Source of the DNA: CAVQBP01 sp964448105
GTDB lineage: Bacteria > Bacteroidota > Ignavibacteria > Ignavibacteriales > Ignavibacteriaceae
Direction: 5' to 3'
DNA: 64,000 nt
NCBI GenBank assembly: GCA_964448105.1
Contig: CAYUVK010000007.1
Location: 1 to 64,000 of the forward strand
Positions 36,392 through 44,415 of the stretch are shown here, piece after piece. The position numbers and the translations under genes are program-made. Every line of letters starts with the position of its first letter. The stretch's first letter is position 1. Under the pieces are notes generated by a model. That model did no database searches. It saw nothing but the letters and a program-made list of their open reading frames with translations, and had not been told where the DNA came from.

Positions 36392-37600
36392 ATGGAATCA
36401 ATAACCGAAAGAAAAAAAACAAGAACAGGTCCTGTTTTATTTTCCAGTTATACACAGGGTGAAGGAATTAGAAAAGCTCTGCAGCTTGGCAGGGGAAATA
36501 TTTTGTTTGAACTGAAATCTTCCGGATTAAGGGGAAGAGGCGGCGCAGGCTTTCCTACTTCAACAAAATGGATGCTTACTGCTGCATCAATCGCAGAAGA
36601 AAAATTTATCGTATGCAATGCGGATGAAGGAGAACCGGGTACGTTTAAAGATAGAGTTCTTTTATTGGAATATCCGGAATTGGTTTTTGAGGGAATGGTA
36701 ATCGCCGGCTTCACAATTGGGGCAAAATTAGGTTTGGTTTATCTCCGGGGCGAGTATGAATATATGTTGAAATCTCTGCAGGATTATATTCAAATGATGA
36801 GAAACGAAAACCTTCTGGGTAAGAACATTTTAGGTAAAAATGATTTTAATTTTGATATTGAAATCAGGCTTGGTTCGGGTTCATATGTATGCGGTGAAGA
36901 AACTGCATTGATTGAATCATTGGAAGGATACCGGGGAGAACCAAGAAATCGTCCGCCTTTCCCGGTTGATACAGGTTATATGGGAAATCCAACAGTTGTT
37001 AATAATGTTGAGACTCTTGCATCTGTTCCTCATATAATTACAAAAGGAGGAGAATGGTTCAGAGTTTATGGAACTAGCAAATCAACCGGTTCAAAATTAT
37101 TTTCTGTATCAGGCGATTGTGAAAAACCAGGTGTGTATGAATTACCTTGGGGAACTACAATCAATGAATTATTAAAAATTGTTGAAGCAAAGAATACAAA
37201 AGCAGTTCAAGTTGGCGGCGCTTCCGGAGTCTGTCTATCTAAATCTCAATTTAACAGATCATTTGCTTATGAAGATGTAGCGACCGGCGGTTCGGTAATA
37301 ATCTTTAATGAAAGCAGGAATATGCTGAAAGTATTAAAGAATTTTATGGAATTTTTTGTTGAAGAATCATGCGGGCAGTGTACTCCATGCCGTATTGGAA
37401 ATGTAAAATTGCTCGAAGGAATAGAATTAATTGAAAAAGGAAAATTTACTTTTTCTTATATCAATAAATTAAAAGATCTTGGGAGAACAATGCAGGTTGC
37501 TTCAAAATGCGGATTAGGACAATCAAGCCCTAATTCTTTTATTTCAATTCTGGAAAACTTTAAAGATGAAATTTTTCAAACTAATGGGAGGGGGAAATAA
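36392..37600 (+). CDS. hydB: NADH-linked hydrogenase subunit HydB (NuoF-like)
   Basis: A 402-residue flavoprotein. GLRGRGGAGFPTSTKW binds FMN and NADH, CNADEGEPGTFKDR is the NADH site, GSGSYVCGEETALIESLEG a further signature, and ESCGQCTPCRIGN holds the [4Fe-4S] ligands. It is short: it lacks the N-terminal thioredoxin-like domain and the C-terminal double [4Fe-4S] ferredoxin domain found in the ~600-residue HydB of Thermotoga. That bears on whether the enzyme bifurcates electrons or is simply NADH-linked. Confidence 0.9.
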   Translation: MESITERKKTRTGPVLFSSYTQGEGIRKALQLGRGNILFELKSSGLRGRGGAGFPTSTKWMLTAASIAEEKFIVCNADEGEPGTFKDRVLLLEYPELVFEGMVIAGFTIGAKLGLVYLRGEYEYMLKSLQDYIQMMRNENLLGKNILGKNDFNFDIEIRLGSGSYVCGEETALIESLEGYRGEPRNRPPFPVDTGYMGNPTVVNNVETLASVPHIITKGGEWFRVYGTSKSTGSKLFSVSGDCEKPGVYELPWGTTINELLKIVEAKNTKAVQVGGASGVCLSKSQFNRSFAYEDVATGGSVIIFNESRNMLKVLKNFMEFFVEESCGQCTPCRIGNVKLLEGIELIEKGKFTFSYINKLKDLGRTMQVASKCGLGQSSPNSFISILENFKDEIFQTNGRGK

Positions 37601-37603
37601 TAA

Positions 37604-39481
37604 ATGGTAAAACGTGAAAAATCAAGGATACCTGTAAGTCAGCAGCCTTTTACGGTTAAAAAACCCGAAGATATTACAACTATTGGAGGTACTGTTAGTG
37701 TTCAAATTAATGAAAAGAAATTTACCGTTCCCCTTGGAACAACTATTTTAGAAGCATGCAAAGAAAATCAAATTCACATTCCAACATTATGTCATCATCC
37801 TGATCTTTGTATTGCAGGCGTCTGCCGTATTTGTGTTGTTGAAATTGAAGGAATGCGGACGCTTCAAACCGCTTGTTCATTCCCGATTACATCACCTATT
37901 AAAATCCATACCTCAACTCCAATGGTTAGGAAGGCAAGAAGACATATTATTGATCTTCTTTTAAGTGAACATTACGGTGAGTGCTATTCCTGTTTTAGAA
38001 ACGGAAATTGTGAACTGCAGTCGCTAGCTAAAGAATATGGAGTTGATGGATTTACTTTTGGTCATATAGACACCGCTCGTTATGAAGTAGATAGATCATC
38101 CGCTGCGGTAATCAGGGATATGAGCAAATGTATATTATGTAAACGTTGTGTAAGAACCTGTATCGATCTCCAGGAAGTCGGGGTATTGGAAGCCCTGGAG
38201 CGCGGGCACGAAACGCATATAGGAACATTTTTAAATAAACCTTTAGCAGATGTAATTTGTATTAACTGCGGACAATGTATCAATAGATGTCCAACTGCTG
38301 CATTACGTGCAAATGATCCTTCCGATGAAATATGGATGGCAATCGATGATCCGGTAAAACATGTTGTTATACAGACTGCTCCATCACCGCGTGCTGCAAT
38401 TGGTGAAGAATTCGGGATTGAAGCAGGAAAATCATTTACAGGGGAAATGAATACTGCTTTAAGACGAATTGGATTTGATAAAGTTTTTGATACAAACTTT
38501 ACGGCTGATCTAACAATTATGGAAGAGGGAACAGAACTGCTGAACAGGTTAAAAAAAGCTTTAGTTGAAAAGGATGATTTGGTGAAGCTTCCGCAGTTTA
38601 CTTCGTGTTCGCCCGGGTGGATAAAATTTATTGAACACTTTTATCCCGAATATTTGGACTATTTATCAACTGCCAAATCACCTCAGCAAATGTTTGGTGC
38701 TATTATAAAAACTTTTTATGCAAGGGAAGCAAAAATCGATGCTAAAGATATTGTAACTGTAGCATTAATGCCCTGCTCTGCAAAAAAGTTTGAATGCAAC
38801 CGGCCTGAAATGAATTCATCCGGATACAAAGATGTGGATTACGGTTTAACAACAAGAGAGATGGCTCAGATGATTAAAGAAGCGGGTATCTATTTACCCG
38901 AAATGCCAAAATCCAATTTTGATGAACCATTTGGAGATGCTTCAGGAGCAGGATTAATTTTCGGTGCAACTGGCGGAGTGATGGAAGCAGCTTTAAGGAC
39001 TGTTTATGAACTGGTAACTGGGAGAGAAGTCCCTTTTAAAAATTTGAATATTGAACCTTGCCGCGGTTTTGAAGGAGTAAAGCAGGCCTCGGTAAAATTA
39101 GAAAACTGTGTTGATGATTATAAATTTTTAGAAGGTGTTGAATTAAAGTTCGTTGTAGCACACGGAACCGCAAATGCCAAAAAAGTAATGGAAATGCTGA
39201 GGCGGGGTGAATTAAATGATGTCCATTTTGTAGAAATTATGGCATGCCCTGGCGGATGTTTGGGAGGTGGCGGGCAGCCTATTCCTACCAATGCAGAAAT
39301 CAGGAAGAAACGTGCAGAAGCAATCTATGCTGAAGAAGAAACGCTGGAAATAAGAAAGTCTCATAATAATCCTCATGTTAAATATATTTATAAGAAATTT
39401 TTAACCGAAGGACCGTGCAGTAAGCTTTCACATAAGCTTTTGCATACACATTATACTAAACGAGGGAAGTATATATCGTAA
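37604..39481 (+). CDS. hydA: [FeFe] hydrogenase catalytic subunit HydA
   Basis: A 625-residue enzyme. After a 30-residue extension come a [2Fe-2S] domain (CHHPDLCIAGVCRICVVE), a His/Cys [4Fe-4S] site (HYGECYSCFRNGNCEL), a two-cluster ferredoxin domain (CILCKRCVRTC and CINCGQCINRC) and the H-cluster domain: L1 TSCSPGW (Cys335), L2 MPCSAKKFE, L3 EIMACPGGCLGGGGQP. Full-length active-site motifs indicate a catalytic enzyme, reducing protons or oxidising H2 with NAD(H) through HydB/HydC. L1 has Ser where CpI and HydA1 have the second Cys. Maturases hydE, hydF and hydG are not in the window. Confidence 0.95.
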   Translation: MVKREKSRIPVSQQPFTVKKPEDITTIGGTVSVQINEKKFTVPLGTTILEACKENQIHIPTLCHHPDLCIAGVCRICVVEIEGMRTLQTACSFPITSPIKIHTSTPMVRKARRHIIDLLLSEHYGECYSCFRNGNCELQSLAKEYGVDGFTFGHIDTARYEVDRSSAAVIRDMSKCILCKRCVRTCIDLQEVGVLEALERGHETHIGTFLNKPLADVICINCGQCINRCPTAALRANDPSDEIWMAIDDPVKHVVIQTAPSPRAAIGEEFGIEAGKSFTGEMNTALRRIGFDKVFDTNFTADLTIMEEGTELLNRLKKALVEKDDLVKLPQFTSCSPGWIKFIEHFYPEYLDYLSTAKSPQQMFGAIIKTFYAREAKIDAKDIVTVALMPCSAKKFECNRPEMNSSGYKDVDYGLTTREMAQMIKEAGIYLPEMPKSNFDEPFGDASGAGLIFGATGGVMEAALRTVYELVTGREVPFKNLNIEPCRGFEGVKQASVKLENCVDDYKFLEGVELKFVVAHGTANAKKVMEMLRRGELNDVHFVEIMACPGGCLGGGGQPIPTNAEIRKKRAEAIYAEEETLEIRKSHNNPHVKYIYKKFLTEGPCSKLSHKLLHTHYTKRGKYIS

Positions 39482-39646
39482 ATTATTTATAAATATTAAG
39501 TGTTTACGAAAATAGTTAAAGCATGGATGCATGTTATCTTTGCATGACTACTTGATGTTCGAGCTAGGATTGCTTATTGACCACTGCATATAGCGTATTT
39601 GATTTTGTTGGAAATGAACTATAAAAATAAAACGGCTGTTATTTAA

Positions 39647-41017
39647 ATGATCACACTTGTTCCTACATGGGCGCATCATTATGATGCTTTTTGGGATGCG
39701 ATAAAGAGAAGGAATAATTGGTTTATAAAACTTCGCTACGGTGCAGTTCTAATGCTTATTGCTTTCCTTCTTTCTGCAGAATTAATCCTGCATACAGCCT
39801 TTACCGATTTGCAGGTAAGAGTTTTTGTTATTTTGGTTCTGGCAATATTAGCTTACAACATATCGTTTCAAAAGATAAGCAAGAATTTAAAATGTGTCCC
39901 CGGTAAATTTAATCCTCTTCATCTTTCCCTTGTACAGATGCTTTTTGATTTATATGTACTTACCTTGCTTGTGTATTACACAGGCGGTATTGAGTCTCCT
40001 CTTTTTATGCTGTTTGTATTTCATATGATTATCGGCAGTTTAATTTTGCCGGGAAAAATTATTTACAGTCTTGCCGGTTTGGTTATAATTGTATTTTGCT
40101 CATTAACTTTTGGAGAATATTTTAACATTATTGCACATCATAGTGTAAAAGGACTCCTTCAAATACCAATTTATAATAATTTACATTTTTTACTGTCTTA
40201 TAATATTGTCTTTTCTTTCGTGATAATTTTTAGTGTAGTTATCACCAACCATATTGCGGTACAGTTGTATAAAATGGAACAGGAGTTAGTTGAATCAATA
40301 AAGAAATTGAACGAAGCGGAAATTGAGAAACAAAAATATGTCATGGGAGTTGTTCATGAAATTAAAACTCCCTTAGCTGCTCTTCATTCTTACCTTGATT
40401 TAATTCTGCAAAAATATTTAGGTCCCATTAGTGAAAAGGTTGAAGAAAAGCTTTTACGGGCAAGGGTGCGCTCAGATGAAGCTCTTCAATTAACAGATGA
40501 TGTTTTAAAAATTTCCAAGCTCAGGCTTCTTGATGAAATAGCAAATGAAGAAATTGATTTAAAAGAATTACTTTGCTCAATACACCAGCAGCAGAAAATA
40601 AATATTCAATCTAAAAATATAAGTTTTGATTTAATTGATGATCGAAAAAACACAAGAAAAATTAAGGGCGATATGCTTCTTCTTGAAATGGCTTTTTCCA
40701 ATTTAATTAATAATGCCGTTAAGTATGTTAATGAAAACGGAATTATAGAAGTAAAGCTTAATTCGGATAATGGTAATATAACGGTATCAATTAGTGATAA
40801 CGGGATAGGTATTCCACATAAGGATTTGAAAAATATATTTAAAGATTTTTACCGTGCTTCAAATATAAAAAAATCTTATGAAGGAACTGGCTTAGGATTA
40901 TCTTTTGTTAAACAGATAATTAAAAGGCATAATGGTGAAATAACAGTTAAGAGTCCATCTAATTTAGGGGATAAAAATAATCCCGGCACCTCCTTTATTG
41001 TCACAATACCATTTTAA
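39647..41017 (+). CDS. Membrane sensor histidine kinase
   Basis: A 456-residue kinase with six predicted membrane helices (about residues 30-200) and no large extracytoplasmic loop. A coiled coil leads to HisKA with YVMGVVHEIKTPLAALHSYL and an ATPase domain with NLINNAVKY, ISDNGIGIPHKDL and GTGLGLSFVKQII. It lies 165 nt after hydA in the same direction, so it may be part of the hydrogen module or independent. No response regulator is adjacent downstream. Confidence 0.87.
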   Translation: MITLVPTWAHHYDAFWDAIKRRNNWFIKLRYGAVLMLIAFLLSAELILHTAFTDLQVRVFVILVLAILAYNISFQKISKNLKCVPGKFNPLHLSLVQMLFDLYVLTLLVYYTGGIESPLFMLFVFHMIIGSLILPGKIIYSLAGLVIIVFCSLTFGEYFNIIAHHSVKGLLQIPIYNNLHFLLSYNIVFSFVIIFSVVITNHIAVQLYKMEQELVESIKKLNEAEIEKQKYVMGVVHEIKTPLAALHSYLDLILQKYLGPISEKVEEKLLRARVRSDEALQLTDDVLKISKLRLLDEIANEEIDLKELLCSIHQQQKINIQSKNISFDLIDDRKNTRKIKGDMLLLEMAFSNLINNAVKYVNENGIIEVKLNSDNGNITVSISDNGIGIPHKDLKNIFKDFYRASNIKKSYEGTGLGLSFVKQIIKRHNGEITVKSPSNLGDKNNPGTSFIVTIPF

Positions 41018-41058
41018 GTATAAAGTATAAATTATAAAGTGCAAAGATATTAACAATA

Positions 41059-43419
41059 ATGAAAACGATATTTTGTAGTGTAGTTCTTTTAGTAATAATA
41101 AATTCTTACTCCTTTCCACAAAATTCCACGTTTAAAGGTAAAGTTTTAGATTATGAAACTAATAGTCCGCTTGAAGGTGTTAATATTTTTAATAGTAAAA
41201 AAGAATTCAGTGCTGTCACAGATAAATTAGGAAATTTTTTGATTGAGAATATTCCGGACGGAAAATATAGTTTTACATTTTCTTTCATTGGTTATTTAAC
41301 TCAAAATATTACTATAGATATTAAAGATTCGGTAACATTTAGAACAGTTAAATTGATTCCGGCTCCGGTTACTTTGGGGGAAATAATTGTAACAAGTACT
41401 AAAACCGAAAAAACTATAAAAGAAACTCCGCTTCCTATGGAAGTTGCAGCAAGAGATGCATTAGAGAAATCAAATGCTGTAACGGCTCCTGATTTATTGA
41501 GCAGCTTACCCGGAGTTGCAATTCAAAGGGATGGAATTTGGGCAACTTCAATAAATGTTAGGGGTTTAGGAAGCTCGAGCCTTGTTATGCTGATTGATGG
41601 AGATAGAATAGAAACTGCAACAGATCTTGCTGCAAGTTTATCTTTAATTGATTTAAATGATATTGAAAGAATCGAAGTTATTAAAGGTTCTGCTTCATCA
41701 CTGTATGGTACAGGAGCTTTAGGCGGGGTTGTCAATTTTATTTCCAAATCTCCAAGTTTCTCGGAAAAATTATCTACCGGTGGATCAATTTCAAGTTATT
41801 ATAATTCTGTTAATAAAGGTTATTCACAAAATATTAATTTTAATTTAAAAAGAGACTTCTGGTATTTTAGAATAAATGGATCACTTAGAAAAGCCGGAAA
41901 TACAAAGACACCATCGGGAGTATTAGACAATAGTCAATATTCAGATAATAACATTTCTGCTTTGCTCGAATTATCTCCTTTTAATAACCAGAATTTAAAA
42001 ATTGATTACCAAAAGTATAAAGCAAATGATGTCGGCATTCCCGGCGGATATCCTTTGTTTCCAGATAATGCTGTTGTTAAATACTCCAGCATTGAAAGAA
42101 ATCTTTTTTCTGCAAAATATGAAATAAAAAATATTTCTACAGTATTAAATAAAATTTCATTAAAATATTATAATCAGAATATCTATAGAAATGTTGAGAA
42201 TATTCCTTATTTGATCCAGCATCCAACTCCTTTACAAAATGTGTATGTGGAAAAAATTACTCCAAATGCCAGACATTATACGAATGGAATTCAATTGCAG
42301 TCCAATCTGATTCCATTGTCAAATCAAATTTTAGTAGCAGGTATTGATGCCTGGCAAAGAAAATTGGACAGCAGAAGAGAGAAATATTTAAAAATAGAAT
42401 CGCTTGATTCATTAGGTTCAATAAAGGTTACTAATTATCAGGCAGTAGGTGAAAAACCTCTGCCTGAAGCATCTTTTACAAGTGTCGGTGCATTTGCTCA
42501 GGATGAAATAGAGCTGAATAAAAAATTTAAGTTTTTGGTCGGAGGCAGAATAGACAAAATAAATGTAAGTAATTCCGAAATTTCAAATCCTGTTTATGTA
42601 ATAGAAAACGGCGTTACAAACAATTCTCCAAAGAACCAGGTTTTGTATTGGAAGTCTTATAATGCAAATGATGTTTCATGGAGCGGGAATATAGGAATCA
42701 TATATTCATTCCATGAACAAACAGATTTAACTTTTAATTTTGCCCGTTCATTTAGATCCCCATCTCTTGAAGAAAGATATCAATATATTGATCTTGGAAA
42801 TTTAGTCCGCCTTGGAAATCCTAACTTGAAACCGGAAAAAGGTTATTTCTTTGATCTTGGATTTAGAGTTTGGGATAAAATTGTATCAACGAAATGGAAT
42901 ATATATTTAAATCTTTTAAATGATCTTGTTTCGGAAATTCCAGGTACCTATGAAGATCGCTCTGCATTAGTAAAAACAAATATAGGAAAAGCAAGATTGT
43001 ACGGTTCCGATTTTTCTTTTGAATACAATTATAATTTATGGATTTCAATATTTTTTAATGCTTCCTATACAGTTGGAAAAGATATTATCAACAATACATA
43101 TCTGCCGCAAATCCCTCCTTTAAATGGTGAAGTAGGTTTTAAAATAACTCAATTTGATTATCAGCTAGATATTTCTGCAAAGATTTTTGCTGCTCAAAAT
43201 AAAATAGCTGATGGAGAAATTGCTACTCCCGGTTATGCTTATTTTGATTTATTTCTTCAGTCTCCTTTATTTAATATTAATTTTGCTGATTGCAGGATTA
43301 TCGGTGGTATTCAAAATATAGCCAATAAATCATTCAGAAATCATCTTTCAACGAACAGGGGATTTATAAAAGAAGAGCCTGGAAGAAATTTTTATTTAAA
43401 ATTGAATATCGATTGGTAA
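41059..43419 (+). CDS. TonB-dependent outer-membrane receptor
   Basis: A 786-residue protein. A signal peptide (TIFCSVVLLVIINSYSF) precedes a carboxypeptidase-regulatory-like domain (FKGKVLDYETNSPLEGVNIF, ~25-100), a plug domain (TAPDLLSSLPGVAIQRDG and IEVIKGSASSLYGTGALGGV), and a 22-strand barrel with NFARSFRSPSLEERYQYIDL and NPNLKPEKGYFFDLGF. It ends in an aromatic residue (LNIDW) as expected for an outer-membrane barrel. Smaller than SusC and without a SusD neighbour, it more likely takes up a metal chelate or cofactor than a glycan. Confidence 0.92.
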   Translation: MKTIFCSVVLLVIINSYSFPQNSTFKGKVLDYETNSPLEGVNIFNSKKEFSAVTDKLGNFLIENIPDGKYSFTFSFIGYLTQNITIDIKDSVTFRTVKLIPAPVTLGEIIVTSTKTEKTIKETPLPMEVAARDALEKSNAVTAPDLLSSLPGVAIQRDGIWATSINVRGLGSSSLVMLIDGDRIETATDLAASLSLIDLNDIERIEVIKGSASSLYGTGALGGVVNFISKSPSFSEKLSTGGSISSYYNSVNKGYSQNINFNLKRDFWYFRINGSLRKAGNTKTPSGVLDNSQYSDNNISALLELSPFNNQNLKIDYQKYKANDVGIPGGYPLFPDNAVVKYSSIERNLFSAKYEIKNISTVLNKISLKYYNQNIYRNVENIPYLIQHPTPLQNVYVEKITPNARHYTNGIQLQSNLIPLSNQILVAGIDAWQRKLDSRREKYLKIESLDSLGSIKVTNYQAVGEKPLPEASFTSVGAFAQDEIELNKKFKFLVGGRIDKINVSNSEISNPVYVIENGVTNNSPKNQVLYWKSYNANDVSWSGNIGIIYSFHEQTDLTFNFARSFRSPSLEERYQYIDLGNLVRLGNPNLKPEKGYFFDLGFRVWDKIVSTKWNIYLNLLNDLVSEIPGTYEDRSALVKTNIGKARLYGSDFSFEYNYNLWISIFFNASYTVGKDIINNTYLPQIPPLNGEVGFKITQFDYQLDISAKIFAAQNKIADGEIATPGYAYFDLFLQSPLFNINFADCRIIGGIQNIANKSFRNHLSTNRGFIKEEPGRNFYLKLNIDW

Positions 43420-43423
43420 ATTT

Positions 43424-44302
43424 ATGAACTGGTTTTGGCTTGCATTCATTTCCGCAATTTTTTCTGCTGTTGCTGCAATATCGCAAAAAAAAATTCTTTT
43501 TAAGATTGAGGCATTAGAATTTAGTCTTCTCCTTTCAATTTTAAATATTCTGTTTTTACTCCCGTTTTTCTTCTTCCTGAATTATGAAAATATTTTTTTG
43601 GATAAGCTGCTTGTTTTATATATTAAAACAATCCTGGAAGCTTTTGCTTTCTGGAATGTAATGCTTGCAATTAAAAATTTTGAAATAAGCAAAGCGCTCC
43701 CCCTTCTTGCATTAACTCCCGGGTTGGTTGCAATTTCAGCTTTTATTTTTATCGGTGATACTTTAACTCAAATGGAAGTATTTGGAATTCTTCTTTTAAT
43801 TTTAGGAACGTATATACTAGAAACAAAATCAAAACAGGATTTATTAGATCCTTTTAAAATATTTATCGGTTCAAAAAAACATCATTATGTAATTATTGCC
43901 TTACTGCTTTTCACTATAACGGCAATTCTTGATAGATTATTGTTGAACCGATACAACCTGGAACCAAAATCATTTTTAGTATTTCAGAATTTATTTCTTG
44001 CATTTAATTTTATATTGATTTTTCTATTTTCAAAAAAATCTTTTAGAAATTTGCCGAATTTCATAAAAGGGGATTCGTTAAAATTGTTGATCCTTATTTC
44101 TGTGCTAACAATTATTTACAGGTATACTCAAATCGAAGCAGTAAAAATTGCGCCGGTTGCATTGGTCCTTGCAGTAAAAAGAATTTCCATCTTCTTTGCA
44201 GCTGTAATTGGAGGAAAGATTTTTAAAGAGCACAATTTGTGGGTAAGAGCTGCAGCGACAGCTGTTATTATTATCGGTACTCTTCTTATTTCTGCTTATT
44301 AA
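43424..44302 (+). CDS. EamA/DMT-family transporter
   Basis: A 292-residue protein of about ten membrane helices arranged as two EamA repeats, with FEISKALPLLALTPGLVAI in the first half and APVALVLAVKRISIFFAAVIGGKIFKEHN in the second. It follows the receptor by 4 nt, so the two are probably cotranscribed and may handle the same small molecule, although direction and substrate cannot be told. Confidence 0.87.
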   Translation: MNWFWLAFISAIFSAVAAISQKKILFKIEALEFSLLLSILNILFLLPFFFFLNYENIFLDKLLVLYIKTILEAFAFWNVMLAIKNFEISKALPLLALTPGLVAISAFIFIGDTLTQMEVFGILLLILGTYILETKSKQDLLDPFKIFIGSKKHHYVIIALLLFTITAILDRLLLNRYNLEPKSFLVFQNLFLAFNFILIFLFSKKSFRNLPNFIKGDSLKLLILISVLTIIYRYTQIEAVKIAPVALVLAVKRISIFFAAVIGGKIFKEHNLWVRAAATAVIIIGTLLISAY

Positions 44303-44415
44303 CAAAAGTCATGTTTTTGTAGTAATATCTCTATTAATTAATCAGGAGCTCTTTTCTTTTATTCTTATCACATCTGTTTTCTTCATTTTTATCAAATTGA
44401 TTTTACACCTGAAAA

